Positions 32,311 to 41,972 of a stretch of DNA of 64,000 nucleotides are shown here, in pieces; within the stretch, counting starts at the first letter, position 1; each line of letters starts with the position of its first letter. Location of the stretch: contig NZ_JAGKSP010000005.1 in the NCBI RefSeq assembly GCF_017942085.1, positions 336,041 to 400,040 on the forward strand, given 5' to 3'. Both the position numbers and the translations under genes were made by a program. Under the pieces are notes generated by a model. The model saw only the letters and a program-made list of their open reading frames with translations. It had not been told where the DNA came from and made no database searches. This DNA is from Paenibacillus lignilyticus (GTDB lineage Bacteria; Bacillota; Bacilli; Paenibacillales; Paenibacillaceae).

Positions 32311-32352
32311 AGAAGAAGACAGGCTGTCCTAATGGATGGCCTGTCTTCTTCT
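32311..32352 (+). terminator. Terminator after the aldolase gene
   Basis: A 14-bp perfect stem AGAAGAAGACAGGC / GCCTGTCTTCTTCT; it lacks a long T run, but its length makes it a good candidate. Confidence 0.7.
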
Positions 32353-32436
32353 GCGTTCATCCTGCGGAATATTTGCTAACAGCTAATGGCAAAATATGAA
32401 ATACGATCAAGTCAGAAGCGAATGCTGAGGTGAGCC

Positions 32437-34005
32437 ATGGAATTCTTCCTTCGATTATTTAAATTTCTAAATCGCCGCCAAATTCAGTCCTTAAAGTCGA
32501 TGAAAGAGGATCACACCCCTGCACGCGGTCAATTGCAAAGAAGCTTAAAGGGAAATGTCGATTCGATCACCGCGATTTTCAGCAAAGCACCGGATCTTGT
32601 CATTCGGTCATTTTATTATAAGCAGACGGAAAGTCAGGCCGTTCTTGTTTATTTGTCAGGTTTGGCAGACAAGAATTCCATCAACAATAATGTGCTGAAC
32701 CAGCTGATGTTCGAGTCCGTTGATATTAGCAGAGGCATTGAAGGCAAAGGCGTACTACCCGTTACGCTTGGCGATATTCGCACGCTAACCACCCTACAGC
32801 ATGTTGAGGATGCGGTTCTGCAAGGTCAAAGCGTCTTTATCATGGATGGCCAGCTGCAAGCATACGCCTTTGATACGCAGGGATGGCCACAACGCGCTAT
32901 TACCGATTCCCAAATTGAAGCTTCCCTTAAAGGGGCTCACCAAGGGTTCATTGAGACTGCGGGATTAAACATTGCGCTGATCCGCCGGTATATCAGCAGC
33001 AGAGAACTAAAGATAAAAGAACTGAACATCGGCTCCAGAGTCCCCTGCACGGTGTCGATACTCTATCTGGAGGATGTTACCCATCCGGATTTGATTCAGG
33101 AGATGGAGCGAAGATTAACATCATTAGATGTGGATTGCATTCTGAACACTGGAGAATTGGCGGAGTATATCGAAGATAATCCATTCTCGCTGCTACCGCA
33201 GTTTATTACGACTGAGCGGCCGGATACCGCTGCTTCGCAAATTCTCCAGGGGCGCATCTGTGTTGTCGTCGATCGCTCATCAAGTGTATTAATTGCTCCC
33301 GCGAGCATCGCTGCATTCTTTCAAGGCATTGATGATTACAGTATACGCTGGCCGATTGCCACGTTTCTGCGTCTATTGCGATTCTTTGCTTGTATCATTG
33401 CAGCCTTCCTGCCGGGTATTTATATTGCCTGCATTTCGTTTAATCATGAAGTGATACCGCTTGACTTGATTCTATCCATCGGTCAATTTAGAGCAGCAGT
33501 ACCGTTTCCACCTGTTATCGAGGCGTTTATGATGGAAATTATGCTTGAGATGCTTCGGGAAGCCGGTGTTCGTCTGCCCGCACCGGTTGGCCAAACGGTA
33601 GGCATTGTAGGCGGTATCGTTATCGGACAAGCAGCCGTACAAGCTGGGATCGTAAGTAATCTGATGGTAGTCGTCGTTTCGTCGACCGCTGTTGCTTCGT
33701 TTATATTACCCAATTACGATATGGCAGCATCGATCAGGCTCATCCGATTTCCCGTAATGCTCATTGCATCGATGTTCGGGATGATCGGCATCATCGCAGC
33801 ATTTATGGTGCTCGTCGCACATTTGATCACCTTAAAATCACTTGGCGAACCGTACACTGCGCCTATTGCGCCTATGCGTCTCGGGGATTGGAAGGATATG
33901 TTTATTCGGCTTCCCTTATGGAATATGCTGAAGCGTCCGAGGAGCGTGCGATCACTGCAGAAGAACAGAATGGGGATAAACCGCCTTGAAGGTGATGAGG
34001 AATGA
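32437..34005 (+). CDS. Spore germination receptor A subunit (GerA family)
   Basis: 522 residues. The hydrophilic N-terminal half (to about 290) includes IFSKAPDLVIRSFYYK and GRICVVVDRSSSVLIAPASIAAFFQGIDDYS, the standard GerA landmark; about five hydrophobic segments follow, and the end is a basic cytosolic tail. The A subunit sits in the spore inner membrane and takes part in sensing germinants. GAGGTGAG precedes the ATG. The stop overlaps the next start (ATGA). It is a full A-B-C operon, so the receptor is probably working; the germinant cannot be predicted. Confidence 0.93.
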   Translation: MEFFLRLFKFLNRRQIQSLKSMKEDHTPARGQLQRSLKGNVDSITAIFSKAPDLVIRSFYYKQTESQAVLVYLSGLADKNSINNNVLNQLMFESVDISRGIEGKGVLPVTLGDIRTLTTLQHVEDAVLQGQSVFIMDGQLQAYAFDTQGWPQRAITDSQIEASLKGAHQGFIETAGLNIALIRRYISSRELKIKELNIGSRVPCTVSILYLEDVTHPDLIQEMERRLTSLDVDCILNTGELAEYIEDNPFSLLPQFITTERPDTAASQILQGRICVVVDRSSSVLIAPASIAAFFQGIDDYSIRWPIATFLRLLRFFACIIAAFLPGIYIACISFNHEVIPLDLILSIGQFRAAVPFPPVIEAFMMEIMLEMLREAGVRLPAPVGQTVGIVGGIVIGQAAVQAGIVSNLMVVVVSSTAVASFILPNYDMAASIRLIRFPVMLIASMFGMIGIIAAFMVLVAHLITLKSLGEPYTAPIAPMRLGDWKDMFIRLPLWNMLKRPRSVRSLQKNRMGINRLEGDEE

Positions 34006-35114
34006 CGGGATTGAGCTTGAAACCTAACGAAGCAAACTCCATAACGCTGCTGCAGTTTATTCTGATTATCCACAGCATGCAGCTCGGCGTAGGTGTCATA
34101 TCGATGCCGAGGGACCTTGCGCTGACAGGAGGAACAGATGGCTGGATGGCACTATTGATCGGGTATGCTGCGTCGATCATTGCCAGCATCTTGATCGTTC
34201 AGATTATGAAGAAATACCCGAATGGGACGATCATCGAACTGATCACGCACTATTTTGGCAGATTTGTCGGATATGTAATGACACTCATATTTGGCGTATA
34301 CATGTGTTTGTTTGCTTACCTTATCCTTGATCGCATGGTGCTGCTCATTCGCAGCTGGATCATGCAGCAGTCGCAGGATTATGTACTGATGATTCTCTTT
34401 GTTGTCCCTGCCTATATGATCGTAAAAGGCGGCATTCGTACAATAGGCAGATACGCAGAAATTGTGGTCATTTGTTCCTTGTGGATGCCACTTGTCTTAT
34501 TAAGTCTGTTAAACGATGCTCATTGGCTTTACCTGCTTCCTGTTCTTAAAGAAGGGTGGATACCGGTGCTGCGGACTGTGAATACGACGATCATTTCTTT
34601 CATGGGATTTGAGGCAACGTTCTTTATCTATCCGCATCTGGAAAATAAGAAGAAAGCCATCCTTGGTGTCGTGATCGCGAACACGTTAACCTTATTTGTT
34701 TATTTGTACGTGACGATCCTATGCTTTGTTGTTTACAGCCCAGATGAAATTCAATTCTTTAACGATTCAATGCTTACCGTTGTTAAGGTCATCGAATACC
34801 GCTTTCTGGAACGATTCGATATCGTGATGTTGACTTGTTACTTACTCGTGATATCCAAAACCTGGATACCAGCGCTTTATATGGCGGTGTACTGCTCCAA
34901 ACGGTTGTTTCATAGCGGAAAGATAGGCAAGCATCTTGTCATACTGCTTACCGGGATGGTAGTGGTTACCTACATATGGGAACCGGGCTGGAATGCCAGT
35001 ACGAAGGCGATGCATTATTTCAGTAATTTCGGGATCATCATGGTTTATCTCTTCCCATTAGGTTTGTGGGCTGTTCTATCCGTCATGACAAGCTTTCCAA
35101 GGTGGCAAAAATGA
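34002..35114 (+). CDS. Spore germination receptor B subunit (GerB family)
   Basis: 370 residues with ten hydrophobic helices of the APC-superfamily fold. The N-terminal ITLLQFILIIHSMQLGVGVI and SMPRDLALTGGTDGWMALLIG are the family landmarks. The B subunit is thought to bind the germinant. It overlaps the A gene by 4 bases and the C gene by 4 bases, so all three are translationally coupled. Confidence 0.93.
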   Translation: MTGLSLKPNEANSITLLQFILIIHSMQLGVGVISMPRDLALTGGTDGWMALLIGYAASIIASILIVQIMKKYPNGTIIELITHYFGRFVGYVMTLIFGVYMCLFAYLILDRMVLLIRSWIMQQSQDYVLMILFVVPAYMIVKGGIRTIGRYAEIVVICSLWMPLVLLSLLNDAHWLYLLPVLKEGWIPVLRTVNTTIISFMGFEATFFIYPHLENKKKAILGVVIANTLTLFVYLYVTILCFVVYSPDEIQFFNDSMLTVVKVIEYRFLERFDIVMLTCYLLVISKTWIPALYMAVYCSKRLFHSGKIGKHLVILLTGMVVVTYIWEPGWNASTKAMHYFSNFGIIMVYLFPLGLWAVLSVMTSFPRWQK

Positions 35115-36235
35115 GCCGTTTCTATCGCATCACATTATTGTTCCTTATGTTGACAGTCCTCTTAACGAGCTGCAAAGATCGCGTTGATCTTGAGAACATT
35201 ACGCTTGTGCTCATGATGGGCTTCGATTTGGACGAGGATAACAACCTGGTGATCTTCTCCTCTTCTCCCGTCTTCAGCAAGGAAGCGAAGAAGAAGAATG
35301 AGACGACGAAAGTAAAAGCGATCACTGGCCGTCAAGCTAGAGGAGAGCTGGAAGCCCGCGTGTCTGCGCTCGTCAGCAATGGGAAGCTTCAAAATATCCT
35401 GATCGGCAAAAAGGTGCTACAGCACGAAGGATGGATGAATCTGCTTGATGTTTTTTTTCGTGATTCTAAATCCAGAATCAATGCAAGATTGATCGCAGTT
35501 GATGGACCTGTGGAAGAGGTTATGTTTTTTACGCCAGAGGACAAACGCAGGCTCCCTCTCCATATTGCGAAGCTTGTCGATACCGCGCACATGCGCAATC
35601 TCGTTGAATTGACGACTCTCTTTGATTATATTCGGCTTGTCTTTGATAAAGGGGTTACACCTTTTGTCACGGAACTGCACAAAACGCCAAGAGAGGTAGT
35701 CGTAACCGGAACAGCCCTGCTTGACGATAAAGGGATATATCGAGGCTCGCTCGATCTAATGGAGAACGAACTGCTGCAAGTTTTACAGCATGAGAAGCTG
35801 GCGGATTTAACGCTGACCGTTATTTTGCCTGATGTAAAGCATAAGAAGTCGATTTTCGAGACAAGAGCAATAAGCTTTTATATTACGAATGTAATGCGGA
35901 AAGTAAAGGTTTCTTACACCGACAATCAATTTCGCTTCGACATCCGATTAAAGCTGCCTATTCATTTGACAGAACAGATGTTTCGGCTTAGTGCGGAGAA
36001 GAATTCGCCAGAACTAGAAGCCATGATTAATAAGCAGCTTGAGCTGGAAATGAACAAGTTGGTGAAGAAAATACAAAAAAACAAATTGGATCCGATTGGA
36101 CTTGGGCTGTATGCTCGGGCATTTCAATATAATTCTTGGAAAAAGGTTGAGAATGACTGGGGAGGCGCATTCGCGAAAGCGGAGGTCAACATTCATGTTG
36201 ATACGACTATTAAAGATCATGGAGAGATCGAATAG
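35111..36235 (+). CDS. Spore germination receptor C subunit, lipoprotein (GerC family)
   Basis: 374 residues. The signal peptide FLMLTVLLTSCKDRVDLE has a lipobox with Cys at residue 21. The mature protein begins RVDLENITLVLMMGFDLDED, close to the RxEIN/D..llG.giD start of Ger(x)C proteins, and is hydrophilic throughout. It anchors at the spore inner membrane and is needed for receptor assembly. The ATG at 35111 overlaps the GerB stop (ATGA), which fixes the start. Confidence 0.92.
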   Translation: MSRFYRITLLFLMLTVLLTSCKDRVDLENITLVLMMGFDLDEDNNLVIFSSSPVFSKEAKKKNETTKVKAITGRQARGELEARVSALVSNGKLQNILIGKKVLQHEGWMNLLDVFFRDSKSRINARLIAVDGPVEEVMFFTPEDKRRLPLHIAKLVDTAHMRNLVELTTLFDYIRLVFDKGVTPFVTELHKTPREVVVTGTALLDDKGIYRGSLDLMENELLQVLQHEKLADLTLTVILPDVKHKKSIFETRAISFYITNVMRKVKVSYTDNQFRFDIRLKLPIHLTEQMFRLSAEKNSPELEAMINKQLELEMNKLVKKIQKNKLDPIGLGLYARAFQYNSWKKVENDWGGAFAKAEVNIHVDTTIKDHGEIE

Positions 36236-36245
36236 AAGTGAAGAT

Positions 36246-36296
36246 GCCCAAGCGGGAAGGCTGTAATTGCGGCTAATACTTGCTTGGGCGTTTGTT
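36246..36296 (+). terminator. Terminator of the germination operon
   Basis: GCCCAAGC pairs with GCTTGGGC across a 28-base partly folded loop, followed by GTTTGTTC. Confidence 0.6.
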
Positions 36297-36409
36297 CCTG
36301 GGCTATCCGGCGGTTAATGGCTAAAGAATCATAAGCGAAATGATTGAGTTGTGAGGCGTCTAACGCTATAATATAACGAGAAAAAAGTCTAACAGAAAAG
36401 GTGTCATTC

Positions 36410-37966
36410 ATGAGTATATTAAACGTAGAACGACTGAGCCATGGTTTCGGTGACCGTGCGATCTTCAACGATGTATCTTTCCGCTTGCTTAAGGGAGAGC
36501 ATATCGGACTTATCGGCGCGAACGGCGAAGGTAAATCCACTTTCATGAACATTATTACCGGCAAACTGCAGCCCGATGACGGGAAAGTCGAATGGTCCAA
36601 GCGGATGCGCGTTGGCTATCTCGACCAGCATGCCGTACTGAACAAAGGCATGACGATCCGTGACGTTCTGAAGGGCGCTTTCCAATACTTGTTCGACATG
36701 GAACAAGAGATGAACGACATGTACGGAAGAATGGGCGATGTTACGCCTGAAGAGCTGGACCAAATGCTTGAAGATGTCGGAACGATTCAAGATACGCTCA
36801 CCAATCAGGATTTTTACATGATCGACGCCAAGATTGAAGAAACGGCACGCGGACTTGGTCTGACGGATATCGGTCTGGACAAAGATGTAAACGACCTAAG
36901 CGGCGGACAGCGTACGAAAGTGCTGCTTGCGAAGTTGCTGCTGGAGAAGCCGGATATTCTCCTGCTGGATGAGCCTACGAACTATCTTGACGAACAGCAC
37001 ATTGAGTGGCTGAAGCGTTATCTGCAAGAGTACGAGAATGCCTTCATCCTGATCTCGCATGATATTCCATTCTTGAACAGCGTAATCAACTTGATCTATC
37101 ACATGGAAAATCAAGAGCTGAATCGTTACGTCGGCGACTACTCGCATTTCCAGCAAGTGCATGAGATGAAGAAACAACAGCTTGAATCCGCGTTCAAACG
37201 TCAACAGCAAGAAATCGCGGACTTGAAGGATTTCGTTGCGCGCAATAAAGCAAGTGTAGCTACGCGTAATATGGCAATGTCCAGACAGAAGAAGCTGGAT
37301 AAGATGGATGTTATCGAGCTGGCGAAGGAAAAACCGAAGCCGCAATTTAACTTCAAGGATGCCAGAGCTTCAAGCAAGCTGATCTTCGAAGCGAAGGATC
37401 TCGTCATTGGATACGACACGCCGTTATCCAGACCGCTTGATCTGCTTATGGAACGCGGTCAGAAGATTGCGCTGGTCGGGGCAAACGGCATCGGTAAGAC
37501 TACGCTGCTGCGGAGTATTCTAGGCGAAATCACGCCAATCTCCGGTACGGTGCAACGTGGTGAAATCCTGTCGATCGGGTACTTCGAGCAAGAAGCGAAA
37601 GACGCGAATTACAATACGTGTATCGATGAAATATGGAACGAGTTCCCTTCCTTGAATCAATTCGAGGTGCGTGCCGCACTGGCGAAATGCGGATTGACTA
37701 CGAAACATATCGAAAGCAAAATCGCGGTATTAAGCGGCGGCGAGAAGGCGAAAGTTCGTCTGTGCAAGCTGATCAACCGCGAGACGAACCTGCTCGTGCT
37801 CGATGAGCCTACGAACCACTTGGACGTAGACGCGAAGGATGAGCTCAAACGTGCGCTCAAAGCTTATAAAGGCAGCATTCTGCTGATTTCCCATGAACCT
37901 GATTTCTACCGTGATGTTGTGACCGATACTTGGAACTGTGAATCGTGGACGACGAAGGTATTTTAA
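36410..37966 (+). CDS. ykpA: ABC-F translation-factor-like protein (YkpA/YbiT type)
   Basis: 518 residues. Two ATPase domains: Walker A GANGEGKST and LSGGQRTKV with LLDEPTNYLD in the first; GANGIGKTT and LSGGEKAKV with LDEPTNHLDV in the second; a linker (RNMAMSRQKKLDKMD) between them. The first domain has an arm insertion between about 85 and 130 (EELDQMLEDVGTIQ), as in YbiT/YkpA. The protein is cytosolic and ribosome-associated by family. The ATG at 36410 follows AAGGTGTCATTC; an upstream GTG at 36401 would lie in the ribosome site. It differs from the partial ABC-F gene at the window start. Confidence 0.92.
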   Translation: MSILNVERLSHGFGDRAIFNDVSFRLLKGEHIGLIGANGEGKSTFMNIITGKLQPDDGKVEWSKRMRVGYLDQHAVLNKGMTIRDVLKGAFQYLFDMEQEMNDMYGRMGDVTPEELDQMLEDVGTIQDTLTNQDFYMIDAKIEETARGLGLTDIGLDKDVNDLSGGQRTKVLLAKLLLEKPDILLLDEPTNYLDEQHIEWLKRYLQEYENAFILISHDIPFLNSVINLIYHMENQELNRYVGDYSHFQQVHEMKKQQLESAFKRQQQEIADLKDFVARNKASVATRNMAMSRQKKLDKMDVIELAKEKPKPQFNFKDARASSKLIFEAKDLVIGYDTPLSRPLDLLMERGQKIALVGANGIGKTTLLRSILGEITPISGTVQRGEILSIGYFEQEAKDANYNTCIDEIWNEFPSLNQFEVRAALAKCGLTTKHIESKIAVLSGGEKAKVRLCKLINRETNLLVLDEPTNHLDVDAKDELKRALKAYKGSILLISHEPDFYRDVVTDTWNCESWTTKVF

Positions 37967-37985
37967 TTGAGCTGAAACAAGTAAA

Positions 37986-38024
37986 AGGCCGCTCCAAACA
38001 GTCATTGGCTGCTTGGAGCGGCTT
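37986..38024. terminator. Bidirectional terminator between ykpA and the SgrR-type gene
   Basis: AAAGGCCGCTCCAA / TTGGAGCGGCTTT, 10 perfect GC-rich pairs plus flanking A and T runs. Confidence 0.85.
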
Positions 38025-38028
38025 TATA

Positions 38029-39870
38029 TTATTCCGGCAGATTAGTAAACCAGAGGTCGCGAAAATGTACCCATCCGAGCGATTCCAGCGATATTCCGCG
38101 GATTGAAGGATGGAAGGCGGTTTTGAGATGCTTGCGATACAGGTACATGAGGCTGTGAGCAGCTGTCAGCAGCTGCTCGATCTGACGGAATCGATCTGCT
38201 CTGCGCTTTGCATCGGACTCGGACAATAAGTCGGTCAGCAGATGCTCCAGAATCACTTGCGTTTCCGGCCGCATATGCAGCTGCATGCTCTTGAACAAAT
38301 CAATGAGACGCAGCTCGCGATGCTCGTCCAGCATGATCGCAAACAGCAGCAAATCCGCATGCAAACGTTCTTCGCCTTTGAATTGTTCAGCGGGAATGAA
38401 CTTGATCACTAGCGTAATGCCTGCTAACTCGCAAACCTGCTGCACGATTATCGCATCGGCTTCATATTGCGGTATGGTCGCAAGAATGATCGGTTCTCCC
38501 TTGTAGCCTGCATCTGCGAGGCGTTGCTTAGCGTCAGAAGGAGTTGCTGCGCATGGATACCCGCTCCCGCTCGTAGAAGGCTGAGGCCAGAAACTGTCGG
38601 CAGGCTCGATAACGTCCCCGGAGAGCCGTTCTATGATTTCCGCGCGATTAAGCAGCATGTCGAACGTTTCGCGCATAACGGCATCTGTAAGAGGGCCTTC
38701 ACGCAGTTCGTTCACGGTCAGAAACTTGCAAGTCGCACCGGATTGGCGAACCTGCTGCCATTGCTCCGTTGCCGTTTCGGATAATCGGACGTTATGCATG
38801 ACTTGGAAGGCCGGCTGCTCTGCTTGTCCGTCCAGCTGTTGCTGCAGCGGCTGAGTCCATACCTCAACGCGGTCCAGAAAGCCCCGTCCTTGAAAGTAAG
38901 CAGGGAAGGCCTCCAGCACCATGACCCCATGCTCCCGATCTATAAGGCGAAACGGGCCTGTACCGATCGGTTGCAGCCCAAGCTCCGTGTATGAGAACCG
39001 ATCGGAAACGTTATGGACCGCTTTCGACGATGACGAAGCTTCCGGAGCCGGAACAATGGATGCTCGATTCGTAGCCAAGAAGGGGAGAAAAGCTTCATTT
39101 CTCTGCTCGAGTACAAATCGTACGGTGCGGTCATCCAACATTTCGATGGAAACGATGCCCCTGTAAACCCAGTTATACAAGCCCCGCGGGGCTAGAGCCT
39201 TCAGGCGCTCGAAAGTGAATACGACATCGGCTGCGACCATCTCTCGTCCGTGATGAAAGAGGACCCCTTTGCGGAGATAAAAGGTCCATAAGGTGCGCGT
39301 CTTGTCGATATCCCATGTATGCGCAAGATGCGGAAGAATGGTCTCGCCTGAAGGATTTATGCGTACAAGCCCGTCGAAGAGCTGATTGACCAGATGTGCT
39401 TCTCCGGAGTAATGGATGGAGGCGGGGTCCAGGGAATGAATGGATTGCGGAAGCGGAAATCGCAGGATGTCCAAGCGACGCTCACCCAATACTTCGGAAT
39501 GAAAGCCGAACCGTTTCGAGAGCCACTCTTGAAACTGTGCTCGCAGCCCCCATGAGCCCTCGCTGTCCATCGCTTGCAAATAGGAGATTGCCACCTGCAA
39601 GTCCTGCTTCTGGGCAATTTCTTGCGCTTCCCGCAGCACGATTTCTTCTTTCCTCGCCTGAAATTTCAGGACTGAGCGGTTCCCGCGCCCGCGTCTCGGT
39701 TCCCAGCTTAACCAGCCTTCACGCTGCATGCGCTGCAGCAGGAGGACCATATTGCGATGCGTACAATCCAGCGCTGCGGCCAATTCCTGCGTCGTTACTT
39801 CATAAGGTTCTTGCTCCTGCAGCTGTGGCAGAGCGCTTCGAAGCGCGATGTAATGCTGCCTCATTTTCAT
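38029..39870 (-). CDS. SgrR-family regulator with solute-binding-protein domain
   Basis: 613 residues. The N-terminal about 110 residues form a winged helix (YEVTTQELAAALDCTHRNMVLLLQRMQREGWLSWEPRRGRGNRS); from about 165 there is an SBP_bac_5 domain (SLDPASIHYSGEAHLVNQLFDGLVR, TWTFYLRKGVLFHHG-like, DVVFTFERL). There is no signal peptide, so the ligand-binding domain acts inside the cell. SgrR proteins bind DNA and respond to small molecules such as sugar phosphates or peptides. The divergent DUF4173 gene is a possible target. The ATG is at 39870; no better start is apparent. Confidence 0.9.
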   Translation of the reverse strand: MKMRQHYIALRSALPQLQEQEPYEVTTQELAAALDCTHRNMVLLLQRMQREGWLSWEPRRGRGNRSVLKFQARKEEIVLREAQEIAQKQDLQVAISYLQAMDSEGSWGLRAQFQEWLSKRFGFHSEVLGERRLDILRFPLPQSIHSLDPASIHYSGEAHLVNQLFDGLVRINPSGETILPHLAHTWDIDKTRTLWTFYLRKGVLFHHGREMVAADVVFTFERLKALAPRGLYNWVYRGIVSIEMLDDRTVRFVLEQRNEAFLPFLATNRASIVPAPEASSSSKAVHNVSDRFSYTELGLQPIGTGPFRLIDREHGVMVLEAFPAYFQGRGFLDRVEVWTQPLQQQLDGQAEQPAFQVMHNVRLSETATEQWQQVRQSGATCKFLTVNELREGPLTDAVMRETFDMLLNRAEIIERLSGDVIEPADSFWPQPSTSGSGYPCAATPSDAKQRLADAGYKGEPIILATIPQYEADAIIVQQVCELAGITLVIKFIPAEQFKGEERLHADLLLFAIMLDEHRELRLIDLFKSMQLHMRPETQVILEHLLTDLLSESDAKRRADRFRQIEQLLTAAHSLMYLYRKHLKTAFHPSIRGISLESLGWVHFRDLWFTNLPE

Positions 39871-40008
39871 CGTGAGATCGTCTCCCGACCTAAAATATGA
39901 AATTTATTTATCAAATCTTACACTTTTTCTTCTTATTTTATAGGCTACAATAAATAGGAGAAATGTACAATCGTTGCTAATGCATTAAACATGTCGGGAG
40001 TGAGCCCT

Positions 40009-41553
40009 TTGAGAGATCCAGCACCATGGCAAAGAAGATATGAGAAGATGGCGCTTTGCTCATTAGCATTTGGGGTGTTCAGTCAATACTTATTCGTTGG
40101 AAATAGCTTGGGGATATCAGTAGCGCTGTTTACCAGTGTATTCTATGGCTTGTTCTTCTACGCCATTAAAGGGAGAATCGGCGGATTCGATCAATGGCGC
40201 GGACAATCCAAATCAGGCTGGCTGCTGTGTTTGCCGGTCGCGCTTCTGTCGCTCAGCTATATGCTCTTTAACAATGAGCTGTTTCGTATGCTCAATATTG
40301 TTGTATTGCCGGCACTTGTCGCGGCCCAAACGGTATTGCTTTCACGAAGCAGTACGAAGCCTTGGTTTCGGACTGCATTCTATCAAGACGTGCTTTATTT
40401 AAGTCTTATCAAGCCGTTTTCTTACTTCACCGTTCCATTTGGTCTCCTCGCGAATCGTGTTTCTCCTCAGCAAAATAGCGGGGGAAATCCGGGAAGCGGT
40501 AAGGTTCGCCGGATATTGCTCGGTCTCCTTCTCGCGTCACCGCTTCTGATTGTCGTGATCTTGCTGCTCGCTTCGGCGGATCGTATCTTTATGGATTTAT
40601 TAAACCGATTACCAGAGGTGTTCGGCGATTACTCGATTCGCACCTTATTTACCAGAACGGTGCTGGCCGTGTTCATTTCAGTCTTTACGTTCAGCTACTT
40701 ATGGACGCTGCTCTTCCGCAGAACCGACGACCAGTGGAGGGATGGCAGTGACGCAGGCTCCGCCGGCGCTCTTACAGCCGCAGGATCTGCTGCTGCGAGA
40801 CAGCAATCACCGCTTTCGCTCGATGCGCTTACAGCCGGAACGCTGCTCATCAGCTTCAACATAGTTTATATTGTATTCGCTGCGATTCAATTCTCGTATT
40901 TATTCGGGGCTGCGAATGGATTGCTTCCGGATGGTGTTGCTTATGCCGAGTACGCGAGGCAGGGTTTCGCTCAGCTGGTCGTTGTTGCCCTCATTAACCT
41001 CGTCTTGCTGCTCAGCGGCCTTCATTTCATTCGCAGAGAGGGGACAGTCGCCGAATGGGTACGTAAGCTCTCTCTTAGCATGCTCGTCGGTTGTACGGTC
41101 GTTATGCTGGTATCTGCGTATAGCAGGCTGTCGCTCTACGAATCAGCTTACGGTTATACGCAAACAAGAATACTCGTTCAAGGCTTTATGCTGTTTCTGG
41201 GTCTCATTCTCATCGTTTCCTTCATGCGGATCTGGATTGAGCATTTCTCGTTGGCGAAGGCTTACATAGGACTTGCCGTTACTGCTTATATCATCATTAA
41301 CTATGTGAACGTAGATGCGATTATCGCCAAGCAGAACATGATTCGTTACCAGGATACAGGAAAGGTCGATATGCAGTATCTGGGATCGCTCTCGACGGAT
41401 GCTTTTCCTACTCTAATAAAGCTGCAGAAAGAAGAACCAGCGCTTGCTGAAGCCATTGAGAATGTGAAGAAAAGCATGCTCGATGAGGCTCGTCAGCGTG
41501 GTGGTTGGCCGGCTTGGAATATGTCAGTGGCGAGAGTGTTGAATGAGAAATAG
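40009..41553 (+). CDS. DUF4173-type polytopic membrane protein
   Basis: About 514 residues with 12 or so hydrophobic helices. A central cytosolic or extracellular low-complexity loop (GSDAGSAGALTAAGSAAARQQ) splits the two halves; AKAYIGLAVTAYIIINYVNVDAIIAKQNM and the following soluble tail, with YLGSLSTDAFPTL, are characteristic of the DUF4173/DUF4153 group. Function unknown. GGGAG(TGAG) at 39996-40004 favours the TTG at 40009; the ATG at 39991 lacks a ribosome site and contains it instead. Divergent from the SgrR-type regulator. Confidence 0.8.
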   Translation: MRDPAPWQRRYEKMALCSLAFGVFSQYLFVGNSLGISVALFTSVFYGLFFYAIKGRIGGFDQWRGQSKSGWLLCLPVALLSLSYMLFNNELFRMLNIVVLPALVAAQTVLLSRSSTKPWFRTAFYQDVLYLSLIKPFSYFTVPFGLLANRVSPQQNSGGNPGSGKVRRILLGLLLASPLLIVVILLLASADRIFMDLLNRLPEVFGDYSIRTLFTRTVLAVFISVFTFSYLWTLLFRRTDDQWRDGSDAGSAGALTAAGSAAARQQSPLSLDALTAGTLLISFNIVYIVFAAIQFSYLFGAANGLLPDGVAYAEYARQGFAQLVVVALINLVLLLSGLHFIRREGTVAEWVRKLSLSMLVGCTVVMLVSAYSRLSLYESAYGYTQTRILVQGFMLFLGLILIVSFMRIWIEHFSLAKAYIGLAVTAYIIINYVNVDAIIAKQNMIRYQDTGKVDMQYLGSLSTDAFPTLIKLQKEEPALAEAIENVKKSMLDEARQRGGWPAWNMSVARVLNEK

Positions 41554-41616
41554 TTAGATTATTAATGCGGTTAATTGTATTATTAATGGCATGAAATATT
41601 TGGGTTGACAGGGAGA

Positions 41617-41692
41617 AGTCCGCGAATCTGAACACACCCCAATTGTTAGATGGTGTCTAACTTTTTGGGGTCAGTTCAATCGCGGGCTTTTT
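41617..41692 (+). terminator. Long nested hairpin and terminator after the DUF4173 gene
   Basis: Arms pair as AAG(T)CCGCGA...TCGCGG(G)CTT, then TGAAC/GTTCA, ACCCCAA/TTGGGGT-like and GTTAGA/TCTAAC around a TGGTG loop; TTTTTTATTTTG follows. Either the inner hairpin (with TTTTT) or the full structure could end transcription. Confidence 0.65.
41629..41678. mobile_element. Possible remnant of joined IS3-family ends (MITE-like), 50 bp
   Basis: The left end TGAACACACCCCAATTGTTA and the inverted right end, read outward as TGAACTGACCCCAAAAAGTT, resemble the TGAACTG.ACCCC...GTTAGAC ends that I recall for IS3-family elements in Bacillota. The two ends are separated by only five bases and flanked by ATC on both sides, which would fit a 3-bp target duplication. 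There is no transposase. A plain terminator is the alternative. Confidence 0.35.
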
Positions 41693-41812
41693 TATTTTGT
41701 TTGCGTAGCCCGGGTGTTGAATATTAGCGGGCAACATTTCGAACTAGGAAGGCTGAAGACGATATGTGGCGGCGGGATGGGGTGGGTTCGAAGTATTATC
41801 AGGCTGTAATCT

Positions 41813-41836
41813 CTAACGAATCGTACAGGTCTTATT
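41813..41836 (+). repeat. Short interspersed repeat, copy 1
   Basis: Core TAACGAATCGTACAGGTCTT. The copy is forward; it is the first of four copies within 185 bases. Confidence 0.8.
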
Positions 41837-41862
41837 TGCAATGAAAATGAGCTGAAAAAATT

Positions 41863-41886
41863 ATAACGAATCGTAGCGGCCTTATT
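41863..41886 (+). repeat. Short interspersed repeat, copy 2
   Basis: Core TAACGAATCGTAGCGGCCTT, forward, with three base differences from copy 1. Confidence 0.8.
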
Positions 41887-41921
41887 TGATGTGTTTTACG
41901 TATTTTGGAGCTGATTATCCC

Positions 41922-41947
41922 AATATAAGACCTCTACGATTCGTTAG
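41922..41947 (-). repeat. Short interspersed repeat, copy 3 (inverted)
   Basis: Read on the minus strand it gives CTAACGAATCGTAGAGGTCT. Copies 2 and 3 face each other across 35 bases and could pair as a hairpin. Confidence 0.8.
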
Positions 41948-41972
41948 TTGCTCGAAGAGCCGAAATTCTGCC

